A DNA stretch of 64,000 nt from Rhizobium sophorae (lineage in GTDB: Bacteria; Pseudomonadota; Alphaproteobacteria; Rhizobiales; Rhizobiaceae). Positions 45,925 to 53,930 of this stretch are shown piece after piece. The position numbers and the translations under genes are program-made. How positions within the stretch are numbered: the first letter of the stretch is position 1; every line of letters starts with the position of its first letter. Below the pieces are notes generated by a model that was given only the letters and a program-made list of their open reading frames with translations, ran no database searches and was not told the origin of the DNA. The stretch spans positions 1 through 64,000 of the forward strand of contig NZ_JABFCN010000030.1 of assembly GCF_013087515.1 (NCBI RefSeq). Reading direction: 5' to 3'.

Positions 45925-45988
45925 AGGGCCGCGTCTCAGACTCGCTAAGAGCGCTCTATCATTTGAATCTGCGCCTAATCTTTATAGA
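45921..45988. repeat. Dispersed intergenic palindromic element (family B, copy 2)
   Basis: Related to 2572-2630: GAGGGCCGCGTCTCAGACTCGC, then CTAAGAGCGCTCTA and a TTTGAATCTGCGCCTAAT tail. It fills the 64-base gap between the convergent kinase and RpiR genes, as copy 1 does between its convergent pair. Confidence 0.55.
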
Positions 45989-46843
45989 TCAGTGGTTCGC
46001 CGTCTCGCCGAGAACGGTCGCGAATTCCATCATGCGGCGGCGGCGAAGTGCCGCCTCTTCTCCGACTTGGAGGATGACGGATTCCGACAGGCAATCGAGC
46101 AGTGCGATCAGCGGTGGAAGATTGTCGAGATCGGGGGCGCGAGCGGGCGGCAAGGGCAGCATGACGTTCGACTGGTCCGCCATCCAGTCCGCTTGCTGCG
46201 GCGAAATGAGCACGACCTTATAGCCGTAGCGCCGCGCCGTTCTGGCAAGCAGCCGCGCCTTGGCGAAGCGGCGGCAGTCGATGATGACGAGCAGCGCGTC
46301 GTCGACCGCCAGCCGGGCGAAGAGTTCGGCAAAACGGTTATCGGCGGCGTCGAGCGTGCGCACGCCGTCCCGGGCTTGCGTCAGCCGCTGGCAGAAATGA
46401 TTGGCCAGGCTTGCGAGCCGCGCATGCGTGGCGATCGACACTTCGCGGGCAGTGCTGATCATGCCGACGGCTTCCGACCAGTTCGGCTGCGCCGTCAGAT
46501 GATAGATATGATGGAGGGCCTGGATCTGTTCGGCAACCAGCACGGCGAGCGGTTTGCCCTCCGCGGCGTCGGCATGCAGCTCGCTCATGGCGCTCTGCAA
46601 CTGCGCCGGCGATGTCGTCACGGTCTCGCGAATCTCCACCTTGACGCTGTCCAATCCCTGATAACCGAGCGCGCGCAGGAAGCGCCCGACGGTCATCGGC
46701 GAGAGATCCAGCCTGTCAGCAACGGACGCAGCCGTCTCGAACGGCAGGTCGTTCAGATGTTCGGTGAAATATTTCGCGATACGGCGTTCGGCCGGTGTGC
46801 CGGTTTTTGCGTATTGCCTGAGTTTTTGCACAAAGTCTTCCAC
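45989..46843 (-). CDS. RpiR/MurR family transcriptional regulator (HTH + SIS)
   Basis: A 284-residue regulator from a GTG at 46843, chosen because GGGGAGG lies 7 bases upstream; the frame is open to an ATG at 46909. An N-terminal RpiR helix-turn-helix (ETAASVADRLDLSPMTVGRFLRALGYQG) is followed by a phosphosugar-binding SIS domain (REVSIATHARLASLANHFCQRL, DALLVIIDCRRFAKARLLARTARRYG). It converges on the polyol kinase gene and does not clearly belong to an operon. The 234-base gap upstream is very AT-rich and holds no gene I can see. Confidence 0.9.
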   Translation of the reverse strand: MEDFVQKLRQYAKTGTPAERRIAKYFTEHLNDLPFETAASVADRLDLSPMTVGRFLRALGYQGLDSVKVEIRETVTTSPAQLQSAMSELHADAAEGKPLAVLVAEQIQALHHIYHLTAQPNWSEAVGMISTAREVSIATHARLASLANHFCQRLTQARDGVRTLDAADNRFAELFARLAVDDALLVIIDCRRFAKARLLARTARRYGYKVVLISPQQADWMADQSNVMLPLPPARAPDLDNLPPLIALLDCLSESVILQVGEEAALRRRRMMEFATVLGETANH

Positions 46844-47077
46844 GTCAGCCTCCCCGTCTTCCTCAGAGGCGTTCCGTGGATGCGCTGTTGCGACCCCTTG
46901 TCTTTGCAACTATTTCGGAAGCTGCTTCTCAGGCCCGTGCGTATTTCATATATGCCACAATATTATATTAGTATTTAGTTTTCGACAAGTTTTCTATTAC
47001 TGAATGCAATTTTATTCTCTCTTGTCGATGGCCTGCATCTTTCCTACATCTTCGGCGCAACCGGAGACGCCTGAGAC

Positions 47078-47791
47078 ATGATTCTTGACGCCGCTCGACT
47101 TTCGCTCGCCAATCTGTTCGCATCGGAAACGCGCACTGTCTTCTGGAAGGTGCTGGGCCTGACGATCCTCGTGCTCGTCGGCCTCTGGTTCGCGCTACGC
47201 GGGGCCTTCATGGCCTTTCTCTTTCCCTGGCTCACGAGCTTCTTTCCCGATATGCCGGATTGGGCGGGGTGGTTCGCTCTCATCTTCGCAATCCTTGCCG
47301 GTATCGGCCTTGCCCTCATGCTGGCGTTGCTGCTGTCGCCGGTGACGGCGCTGATCGCCGGCCTGTTTCTCGACGACGTGGCCGATGTCATCGAAAAGCG
47401 CGACTATCCCAAGGACGCGCCGGGCACCGCCATGCCGCTCGGTCCGGCGTTGGCAAGCTCGATCAAGTTCCTCGGCGTGGTGATTCTCGGCAATATCGTG
47501 GCATTGCTGCTGCTGTTCATCCCCGGCGTCAATCTGGTCGCGTTCTTTCTGGTGAACGGCTATCTGCTCGGACGGGAATTCTTCGAATTCGCCGCCATGC
47601 GCTTCCGTTCGCCGGATGAGGCGCGGCTCTTCCGCGCCAAGCATGCCTCCACCGTCTTTCTCGGCGGGCTGATGATCGCCCTTTTCCTGGCGATCCCGAT
47701 CGTCAATCTTCTGACGCCGCTTTTTGCCGCCGGCATGATGGTGCATCTGCACAAGTTGGTTTCCGCTAAGGATCCCGGTTTGCGCGCCTAA
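47078..47791 (+). CDS. EI24/CysZ-like membrane protein
   Basis: A 237-residue integral membrane protein of the EI24 family, related to the sulfate transporter CysZ. Helices are visible at about 24-55, 65-95, 130-165 and 195-225, with the family segment LLLSPVTALIAGLFLDDVADVIE and LVNGYLLGREFFEFAAMR. A sulfate transport role is not shown by context, since no sulfur genes are nearby. Single gene. Confidence 0.85.
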   Translation: MILDAARLSLANLFASETRTVFWKVLGLTILVLVGLWFALRGAFMAFLFPWLTSFFPDMPDWAGWFALIFAILAGIGLALMLALLLSPVTALIAGLFLDDVADVIEKRDYPKDAPGTAMPLGPALASSIKFLGVVILGNIVALLLLFIPGVNLVAFFLVNGYLLGREFFEFAAMRFRSPDEARLFRAKHASTVFLGGLMIALFLAIPIVNLLTPLFAAGMMVHLHKLVSAKDPGLRA

Positions 47792-47799
47792 ACTAAGGC

Positions 47800-48225
47800 T
47801 CAGCCGGGCAGGGCGGAGGCGTCGTACATCGCCGCAAATTCGGCGCTCGGCGGGATCGGCTTGATGATGTCGATCAGCACGCCGTTCGGATCGGCGGTGA
47901 TGAAATGCCGCTGGCCGAAATCCTCGTCGCGGATTTCTCTCAGAATCGGCAGGCCGGCGTTCCGGCAGGCCGCATAGATCGCATCGACATCGGTGACCTC
48001 GAAATTCAAGAGCAGGCCGGACACCCTGCCGCGGGCTATGGCCGGGATGGTCTCGTGGCTGCCGTCAAGGATGGCAAGCGCAATATGCTCCTCCTCTGCC
48101 GATTGCAGGTGAACATACCAGTCGCTTTCGAACAGAGCTTTGAAGCCGAAATGCGCGCAATAGAAGCTGGCGGTGCCGGCAATGTCGTCGGTCATGATGA
48201 CAGGATAATAGCTCGTCGATTTCAT
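47800..48225 (-). CDS. VOC (glyoxalase/bleomycin-resistance) family protein
   Basis: A 141-residue vicinal-oxygen-chelate protein: STSYYPVIMTDDIAGTASFYCAHFGFKALFESDW at the start and GQRHFITADPNGVLIDIIKPIPPS at the end, the two halves of one beta-alpha-beta-beta-beta unit pair. It is divergent from a tetR gene with two palindromes in the 85-base gap, so it is probably under that repressor. The reaction (dioxygenase, glyoxalase or drug binding) cannot be told. Confidence 0.88.
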   Translation of the reverse strand: MKSTSYYPVIMTDDIAGTASFYCAHFGFKALFESDWYVHLQSAEEEHIALAILDGSHETIPAIARGRVSGLLLNFEVTDVDAIYAACRNAGLPILREIRDEDFGQRHFITADPNGVLIDIIKPIPPSAEFAAMYDASALPG

Positions 48226-48248
48226 CTCTTTTTCCTCCTTTTTTGTTT

Positions 48249-48265
48249 ACATACAATCTGTATGT
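48249..48265. promoter_or_regulatory. TetR operator candidate, site 1
   Basis: Perfect palindrome ACATACA-ATC-TGTATGT, 24 bases before the VOC start. Its centre is 31 bases (about three helical turns) from that of site 2, so both would face the same side of the DNA. Confidence 0.7.
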
Positions 48266-48277
48266 TTTTCACCATTA

Positions 48278-48298
48278 ACATACATTCTGTTTGTATGT
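48278..48298. promoter_or_regulatory. TetR operator candidate, site 2
   Basis: The same half-sites as site 1 (ACATACA and TGTATGT) with a 7-base spacer, just upstream of the tetR start. Repetition of identical arms in a short divergent promoter strongly suggests the binding site of the adjacent repressor. Confidence 0.7.
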
Positions 48299-48310
48299 AA
48301 AGAGATGTGC

Positions 48311-48889
48311 ATGAGCCGCAGCAATCGCGAGAGAACGGAGCAGACGAGACAGGCACTGATCGAGGCCGGTCGGCGTCTCTTCGTGGAAAAAGGCTATGCC
48401 GAAACCGCGACGCCGGAGATCGTCGCGGCGGCGGGAGTGACGCGTGGCGCGCTCTACCATCATTTTGAAGACAAGAAGGCGCTTTTTCGGGCGGTTATCG
48501 AATGCGAGGCGCGCGCGGTGGCCGCGGCGATCGAGGCGCGCTCGGCGTCCTACGACGCGCCGCGTGCCATGCTGATCGCCGGTGCATCGGCCTATTTCGA
48601 TGCGATGGCGGCGCCAGGGCGCACGCGGCTGCTGCTGATCGAGGCACCTGCCGTTCTCGGCCCGCTGGCGAGTGCGACGATCGATGCAGAGACTGCGGAA
48701 GCGACGCTGCGGGCAGGGCTGGCAGCGATGCTTCCGGAGGCCGGCGCTATGCTCGAACCGCTGTCGTCGCTGCTATCGGCGGCCTTCGATCGCGCGGCGA
48801 TCGCGATCGAGACAGGCGCTGAAAGGCGGCATTACGAGCAGGCGATCGCTGTCCTACTCGACGGCCTCGCCGATCACTTGCGGCGGTAG
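48311..48889 (+). CDS. TetR family transcriptional regulator
   Basis: A 192-residue repressor with helix-turn-helix TPEIVAAAGVTRGALYHHFEDKKALFRAV near residues 30-58. The ATG at 48311 fits the AAAGAGA ribosome site better than an in-frame ATG at 48305. The C-terminal domain is rich in Ala and small helices. It is divergent from the VOC gene and probably represses both genes through the paired palindromes. Its last 36 bases overlap the convergent nth gene. Confidence 0.9.
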   Translation: MSRSNRERTEQTRQALIEAGRRLFVEKGYAETATPEIVAAAGVTRGALYHHFEDKKALFRAVIECEARAVAAAIEARSASYDAPRAMLIAGASAYFDAMAAPGRTRLLLIEAPAVLGPLASATIDAETAEATLRAGLAAMLPEAGAMLEPLSSLLSAAFDRAAIAIETGAERRHYEQAIAVLLDGLADHLRR

Positions 48890-49636
48890 CTCGACCAGCG
48901 GCGCCTGCACATCCCAACTCTTCTCCGGCGATTTGCAGAGATCGGCGATGATACAGCGCTCGCATTCGGGCCGGCGCGCCTTGCAGGTGTAGCGACCGTG
49001 CAGGATCAGCCAGTGATGGGCGTGATAGAGGTAGTGGTTCGGGATCACCTTCATCAACCGCGCCTCGACCTCGTCTGGCGTCTTGCCGGGGGCAAGCCTG
49101 ATGCGATTGGCGATGCGGAAGATGTGCGTGTCGACGGCCATCGTCGCCTGGCCGAAGGCCATGGAAAGCACGACATTGGCGGTCTTGCGGCCGACGCCCG
49201 GCAACCTCACCAGTTCGTCGCGCGTCTCCGGCACCTTGCCGCCGAATTGGTCGACCAGCATCTGCGAGAGTGCGATGACGTTTTTCGCCTTGTTGCGGTA
49301 GAGGCCGATCGTCCTGATGTAGTCGCGCAGCCGCTCTTCGCCGAGATCGAGCATCTTTTCCGGCGTATCGGCAACCTTGAAGAGCGCGCGCGTAGCCTTG
49401 TTGACGCCAACATCGGTCGCTTGCGCCGAAAGCGCCACGGCGACGACAAGCGTGAAGGGGTTGGTGTGCTCGAGTTCGCCTCTCGGTTCCGGCCGCTGCA
49501 CCGAGAAGCGGCGGAAAATTTCCTCGCGCTCGGCCAGCGAATAGGCCGTGCGCACCGCTGCCGCCGGTTTGCGGCGGGCGATGACATTCGCATCCTGCGG
49601 CGTCTTGGCAACGGATTTGAGTTTCGAATTCGCCAT
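48854..49636 (-). CDS. nth: Endonuclease III (DNA glycosylase/AP lyase)
   Basis: A base-excision repair enzyme removing oxidised pyrimidines. About 260 residues from the ATG at 49636; ATGs at 49660 and further up are in frame but overlap the divergent DUF2244 gene. The helix-hairpin-helix LPGVGRKTANVVLSMAF carries the catalytic Lys; the Asp is in AVDTHIFRIANR. The 4Fe-4S loop C-x6-C-x2-C-x5-C is intact (CKARRPECERCIIADLC). An N-terminal extension of about 25 residues (MANSKLKSVAKTPQ) goes beyond the E. coli protein. Confidence 0.95.
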   Translation of the reverse strand: MANSKLKSVAKTPQDANVIARRKPAAAVRTAYSLAEREEIFRRFSVQRPEPRGELEHTNPFTLVVAVALSAQATDVGVNKATRALFKVADTPEKMLDLGEERLRDYIRTIGLYRNKAKNVIALSQMLVDQFGGKVPETRDELVRLPGVGRKTANVVLSMAFGQATMAVDTHIFRIANRIRLAPGKTPDEVEARLMKVIPNHYLYHAHHWLILHGRYTCKARRPECERCIIADLCKSPEKSWDVQAPLVELPPQVIGEAVE

Positions 49637-49658
49637 GGAAACTCTATAATCGGCAGCC

Positions 49659-50156
49659 ATGATGGAAAGCAACGCCGACAGCTTCAATGAGCAGCCTGTT
49701 TTCGCTGCCGAGCTCTTTCCCCACCGGTCGCTCGGCCGCCGGGGCTTCAAGGTGCTGCTTGTCCTATCCGGTGCCGTCTGCCTGCTTTACGGCACCTTCT
49801 TCATCGCGACGGGGGCCTGGCCGATCGGCTTGTTCTTCGGACTGGATTTCGCGCTTCTCTACGGCGCCTTCTGGCTGAATTACCGCTCCGGGAAAGCGCG
49901 CGAACAGGTGACGGTATCGCGTACGGACGTGTCGGTGCGCAAGTTTGCGCCCTCGGGACGGATGGTGGAGCATCATTTCAATCCGTTCTGGACGCGCTTC
50001 CTCGTTCGCCGGCACCAGGAGATCGGCATCCTTTCCATGCATATCTTCGGCGAAGGCCGGCGCACGGATATCGGCTCCTTCCTCAATCCCGATGATCGCG
50101 AAAGCTTCGCCAAGGCCTTCAAGGGAGCGCTGGCGACGGTCAAGCAGCGGATCTGA
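49659..50156 (+). CDS. DUF2244 family membrane protein
   Basis: A 165-residue protein conserved in alphaproteobacteria. Two adjacent membrane helices occupy about residues 28-75 (FKVLLVLSGAVCLLYGTFFIATGAW, FGLDFALLYGAFWLNY). A soluble beta-rich tail follows with VEHHFNPFWTRFLVRRHQEIG and GSFLNPDDRESFAKAFKGAL, typical of DUF2244. No function is known. It diverges from nth within 22 bases. Confidence 0.88.
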   Translation: MMESNADSFNEQPVFAAELFPHRSLGRRGFKVLLVLSGAVCLLYGTFFIATGAWPIGLFFGLDFALLYGAFWLNYRSGKAREQVTVSRTDVSVRKFAPSGRMVEHHFNPFWTRFLVRRHQEIGILSMHIFGEGRRTDIGSFLNPDDRESFAKAFKGALATVKQRI

Positions 50157-50159
50157 GCT

Positions 50160-50259
50160 AGAGCGGTTCAGCTTTCACGAAAGCGCAGAACCGCTCTAGC
50201 TTTTGTCTTTACGCAATTCCCGGCAAAAGCGCTTCGCGCTTTGCCTGGCATTGCTCTAT
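50160..50259. repeat. Dispersed palindromic repeat (family A, copy 2)
   Basis: The same unit as 23969-24073: AGAGCGGTTC (50160-50169) pairs with GAACCGCTCT (50188-50197), then a T-rich link and ACGCAATTCCCGGC...TGGCATTGCTCTA. It follows the DUF2244 stop by a few bases and lies in the same orientation as copy 1. Confidence 0.75.
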
Positions 50260-50332
50260 CCGGCGGCTACGCAAGAATCGGGTGGTTTGCTCACCGCCTA
50301 TTGACTATCTCCTGGTTACAAGGAGAAAGACG

Positions 50333-51205
50333 ATGAATATGATTGCCAACCTGCAGACAGACATCACGCCTGACGGCCCTGATTATGACATTGTCCGGCG
50401 GGTGATCGAACTCATCACCGAGGATTACCGCGACCAGCCTTCGCTGGAGGCGATCGCGGCGCGGCTCAACCAGTCGCCGACCCAGCTGCAGAAGACCTTC
50501 ACCCGCTGGGCCGGGCTATCGCCCAAAGGCTTCCTGCAGGCGGTGACGCTCGACCACGCCAAGCGGCTGCTGCGCAAGGAAGACATGCCGCTGCTCGAGA
50601 CTTCGATCGAGGTCGGCCTCTCCGGGCCGAGCCGCCTGCACGATCTTTTCGTCACCCATGAGGCGATGTCGCCCGGCGAATGGAAGGCCAAGGGCGGTGG
50701 TCTCATCATCCGCTACGGCTTCCACATCTGCCCCTTCGGCGTGGCGCTGATCATGGTGACCGACCGCGGCCTTGCCGGCCTTGCCTTCAGCGATTCCGGC
50801 GACGAGAGGGCTTGCCTCGAGGATATGACCTGCCGCTGGCCGAACGCCGAATATGTCGAAGACCTGCAGGCGACGGTTCCCTACGCCGCCCGCATCTTCG
50901 AGCCCGGCAAATGGTCCTCCGACCAGCCGCTGCGTGTCGTGCTGATCGGCACGGACTTTCAGGTGCGCGTCTGGCAGAGCCTGCTGAAAATTCCGTTCGG
51001 CAAGGCCGCCACCTATTCCGATATCGCCAACGATATCGGCCGGCCGACGGCGCAGCGCGCCGTGGGCGCGGCGGTCGGGGCAAACCCGATCTCCTTCGTG
51101 GTGCCCTGCCATCGGGCGCTCGGCAAGAACGGGGCGCTGACGGGCTACCACTGGGGCCTCACCCGCAAGCGGGCGATGCTCGGCTGGGAATCGGCGAACG
51201 CCTGA
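50333..51205 (+). CDS. Ada-like O6-alkylguanine-DNA alkyltransferase with AraC-type HTH
   Basis: A 290-residue fusion. The ATG at 50333 follows AAGGAGAAAGACG. Residues about 17-110 form an AraC-type DNA-binding domain (SLEAIAARLNQSPTQLQKTFTRWAGLSPKGF). The C-terminal half is the methyltransferase, with acceptor C259 in VVPCHRALG. The N-terminal zinc/cysteine methyl-phosphotriester domain of E. coli Ada is absent, so it can repair O6-methylguanine but lacks the classical methylation switch. Confidence 0.92.
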   Translation: MNMIANLQTDITPDGPDYDIVRRVIELITEDYRDQPSLEAIAARLNQSPTQLQKTFTRWAGLSPKGFLQAVTLDHAKRLLRKEDMPLLETSIEVGLSGPSRLHDLFVTHEAMSPGEWKAKGGGLIIRYGFHICPFGVALIMVTDRGLAGLAFSDSGDERACLEDMTCRWPNAEYVEDLQATVPYAARIFEPGKWSSDQPLRVVLIGTDFQVRVWQSLLKIPFGKAATYSDIANDIGRPTAQRAVGAAVGANPISFVVPCHRALGKNGALTGYHWGLTRKRAMLGWESANA

Positions 51206-51242
51206 GGGGTTTCCCCGGGTAGAGCGGTGAGTCGGTCGTGGC

Positions 51243-52346
51243 TTATCGCCCCGACCGGTTGGTCCTTTCGTCGCTCAACCCCAACTGCTTGTCAGTGCCG
51301 ACCGGGGTCGAGCCAGGGGTCTCGACCCGTCCTTCGGACCCCCGCTGGGGAGAAGAGACGGGTGCCGAGGTTTCTGCCAATTCCAGCAACGCCCGTGCCG
51401 CACTTTCATCGGTGATCAGCGTGTTGCAGCCGATGCGCTTGATCGTCGCACGGATCGCCACGGCCCGATGGGCGCCGCCGGAGGAGAGCACGATGTGTTT
51501 TGCCTCCTTCAGCGTATCGAGATCGACGGACATCACGCGCCGATTGATCGAGTGGTCGACCGAATTGCCGTCCTTGTCGAGGAAGTTGAACATCGTGTCG
51601 CAGACGCAGCCGGCATCGATCAATTCCTGCAGCTCGGCCTTCGAGATCCAACCCTCCGACAGCGAGGTCGAATGCGGGCCGATATCGCCGCAGCTGACGA
51701 TCGCCAGATCGAGATTCTCGGCGAGGCGGTAGATCGTGTCCAGCCCGCATTTCTCGATCAGATTGCGCTTGGTCTCGATGGAATCGACGAGAAGCGGCGC
51801 CAGGAACATGTAGCACTCGGCGCCGAGCTGATTTGCCAGCCGCCATGTGTAATCGATCGGGTTCGTCTGATGCACGGCGACGATGCCGCCCAGCAGCGAG
51901 ACGACCTTGCAATTGGCGCGGCGCGGCGGCCGGAAGCTCGACAGCGAGGCGGTCATGGTGCGGCCCCAGCCGACGCCGATGGTGTAGTCGTCGGGGATGG
52001 CCTCGGAGAGAAACTGGCCAAGCGCCAGGCCGACATTTTTAGCCAGCGAATTAACGTCACCATTGACCGGCGCAGGGACGACGATCGCCTCGTCGAGGCA
52101 GTAGGCGCGTTCCAGCTTCACCGAAAGTTCAACGCAGTCGCCGATCGAATCGTTGATCCAGATCTGGACTTCGCTGCGCTTCATCGCCTCGTCGAGCAGA
52201 CGGATCACCGTGGTGCGGCTTATGCCGAGCTGTTCGGCGACGTCCTTCTGGGTCAGGCCCTCGTTGTAATAGAGCCATGCCGCCCTTAGCCGTAGCGAGG
52301 ATGCCTCCGAATAGGCCGTGTGCGTGCCGCGTTTGAGCTTGACCAC
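51243..52346 (-). CDS. SorC-family transcriptional regulator with repeat-encoded C-terminal tail
   Basis: A 367-residue regulator. The helix-turn-helix is GLTQKDVAEQLGISRTTVIRLLDEAM (about 30-56), and the SorC effector domain includes TIGVGWGRTMTASLSSF and LDLAIVSCGDIGPHSTS. The domain ends near residue 330; the last 37 residues (from about SAPVSSPQRGSEGRVETPG) are unlike the family and are encoded by palindromic DNA at 51305-51362. The family is usually 315-330 residues long. It is divergent from tal, which may be a target. Confidence 0.88.
   Translation of the reverse strand: MVKLKRGTHTAYSEASSLRLRAAWLYYNEGLTQKDVAEQLGISRTTVIRLLDEAMKRSEVQIWINDSIGDCVELSVKLERAYCLDEAIVVPAPVNGDVNSLAKNVGLALGQFLSEAIPDDYTIGVGWGRTMTASLSSFRPPRRANCKVVSLLGGIVAVHQTNPIDYTWRLANQLGAECYMFLAPLLVDSIETKRNLIEKCGLDTIYRLAENLDLAIVSCGDIGPHSTSLSEGWISKAELQELIDAGCVCDTMFNFLDKDGNSVDHSINRRVMSVDLDTLKEAKHIVLSSGGAHRAVAIRATIKRIGCNTLITDESAARALLELAETSAPVSSPQRGSEGRVETPGSTPVGTDKQLGLSDERTNRSGR
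51305..51362. repeat. Nested palindromes within the 3' end of the SorC gene
   Basis: GGGTCGAG (51305-51312) pairs with CTCGACCC (51321-51328), and CCCGTC (51326-51331) pairs with GACGGG (51357-51362), enclosing CCCC/GGGG. The CGCTGGGGAGAAG core resembles widespread rhizobial intergenic elements. Here it lies inside the reading frame. Confidence 0.55.
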
Positions 52347-52373
52347 ATCTCCTCCGCACGATTGCCTGCCTCC

Positions 52374-52419
52374 TGCATAATTCCTTAAATCGGGATCGAG
52401 TTAAGGATAAAATTATGCA
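52374..52419. promoter_or_regulatory. Imperfect inverted repeat, candidate autoregulatory operator of the SorC gene
   Basis: TGCATAATT (52374-52382) mirrors AATTATGCA (52411-52419), with inner CTTAA/TTAAG also paired; the right side has 4 extra bases. It lies 28 bases upstream of the SorC start. The 525-base gap to tal also contains TTGACT at 52567-52572 with a poor GATAGT -10, and no gene I would support. Confidence 0.45.
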
Positions 52420-52871
52420 GTAATTCAAAGTGTTACAGCGTCCTTTGCGTCCGAAAAGACGCGCGGCGCTGTAATCCCTGATAGGATGAAAGGCCTTAAC
52501 GACGCTTTTGTTGCCGGGGATAATGACGGGTGTGACACTTATGTCAATTGAAATGCACAAATGTCCTTGACTTTTCGTAAGGCAAATGGCGATAGTCCGG
52601 GTGACATACGTCGTTCTTGTCCGTCCGAGGAGGACATAGTGCGGGCATGCCGAAAGTCACGACCGGCCTTCCAGCCGCAAGCAGTATTGCTTGCGTGCGA
52701 GCAGCTGTTCGTTCGCGGCCGGAACACGGCCACTGTCCTTCACGTTTATGAATCATCCGTGACGGATGCGCGCATTTTCGCCTGCAGCATACAAACAACC
52801 TGTCGGTAGATCACCTTTGCCCGGCGGAACTCGCGCCGGTCGCAGCCCAAGTTCAACAAGGATTATTGACC

Positions 52872-53837
52872 ATGACATCCAAGCTTGACCAACTCCGCGA
52901 GATTACCACCGTGGTCGCCGATACCGGCGACATCGAGGCCGTCGCCCGCCTGAAGCCGGTCGATTGCACGACGAACCCGAGCATCGTGCTCAAGGCTCTC
53001 GGCACGCCGATGTTCGCCGACGCCATCAAGGAAGCCGTCGCCTGGGGCAAGAAGCAGGGCGGCAATTCCGAAGCCGTTTCTTCCGCCGTCGCCGATCGTC
53101 TCGCCATTTCCGTCGGCGCAGCCCTGGTGAAGCTCGTCCCGGGCCGCGTCTCGACCGAAGTCGACGCCGATCTTTCCTTCGATACCGAGGCTTCGCTTGC
53201 CAAGGCGCGCGCAATCATCGCCGCCTACAAGGATCGTGGCATCGGTCAGGACCGCATCCTCATCAAGCTCGCTTCCACCTGGGAAGGCATCCGCGCTGCG
53301 GAAGTGCTGCAGAAGGAAGGCATCGACTGCAACCTGACGCTTCTCTTCAGCAAGGCGCAGGCGATCGCCTGCGCCGACGCCAAAGTGTTCCTGATCTCGC
53401 CCTTCGTCGGCCGCATCCTCGACTGGTACAAGAAGTCGACCGGCAAGGACTACACTGCCGAAGAAGATCCGGGCGTCATCTCCGTCCGTGAAATCTACAA
53501 CTACTACAAGGCGAACGACATCAAGACGATCGTTATGGGCGCCTCCTTCCGCAGCGCCGGCGAAATCGAAGCCCTTGCCGGCTGCGACCGCCTGACCATC
53601 AGCCCGAACCTGCTCGACGAACTCGCCAAGGATGACGGCAAGCTGGAGCGCAAGCTCTCGCCGGAGAGCCGCAAGCCGGATCCGAAGGTCTCCGTCGACG
53701 AGAAGACCTTCCGCTGGATGATGAACGAAGACGCGATGGCTACGGAAAAACTTGCCGAAGGCATCCGCGCCTTCGCCAAGGATCTCGGAACGTTGCGCAC
53801 CATGGTGCAGAAAGAACTGCAGCTCGCCGCCGCCTGA
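52872..53837 (+). CDS. tal: Transaldolase
   Basis: A 321-residue pentose-phosphate enzyme transferring a dihydroxyacetone unit between sedoheptulose-7-P and glyceraldehyde-3-P. It is of the TalB class: MTSKLDQLREITTVVADTGDIEAV at the start, TTNPSIVLKAL, and the Schiff-base lysine at K132 in ILIKLASTWEGI, the same position as in E. coli TalB. The ATG at 52872 is preceded by AAGGA. A strong terminator follows. This links the pentulose phosphates made by neighbouring pathways to central metabolism. Confidence 0.97.
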   Translation: MTSKLDQLREITTVVADTGDIEAVARLKPVDCTTNPSIVLKALGTPMFADAIKEAVAWGKKQGGNSEAVSSAVADRLAISVGAALVKLVPGRVSTEVDADLSFDTEASLAKARAIIAAYKDRGIGQDRILIKLASTWEGIRAAEVLQKEGIDCNLTLLFSKAQAIACADAKVFLISPFVGRILDWYKKSTGKDYTAEEDPGVISVREIYNYYKANDIKTIVMGASFRSAGEIEALAGCDRLTISPNLLDELAKDDGKLERKLSPESRKPDPKVSVDEKTFRWMMNEDAMATEKLAEGIRAFAKDLGTLRTMVQKELQLAAA

Positions 53838-53859
53838 TAGGGCGCGGCATGCAATCGGA

Positions 53860-53892
53860 GGCGCGGCTGCCGGCTGGCAGGCGCGCCTTTTT
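53860..53892 (+). terminator. Rho-independent terminator after tal
   Basis: GGCGCGGCTGCC (53860-53871) pairs with GGCAGGCGCGCC (53876-53887), 11 of 12 positions, 4-base loop, followed by TTTTT. It lies 22 bases after the tal stop. Confidence 0.85.
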
Positions 53893-53930
53893 CATGCTGT
53901 TATCAAGGGCATATGCTGTCGGAGACCGAT

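Noticed and set aside
52561..52809. An 82-codon frame in the gap before tal
   Set aside because: No ribosome site, no similarity to any family I know, and an atypical composition. It was treated as non-coding leader.
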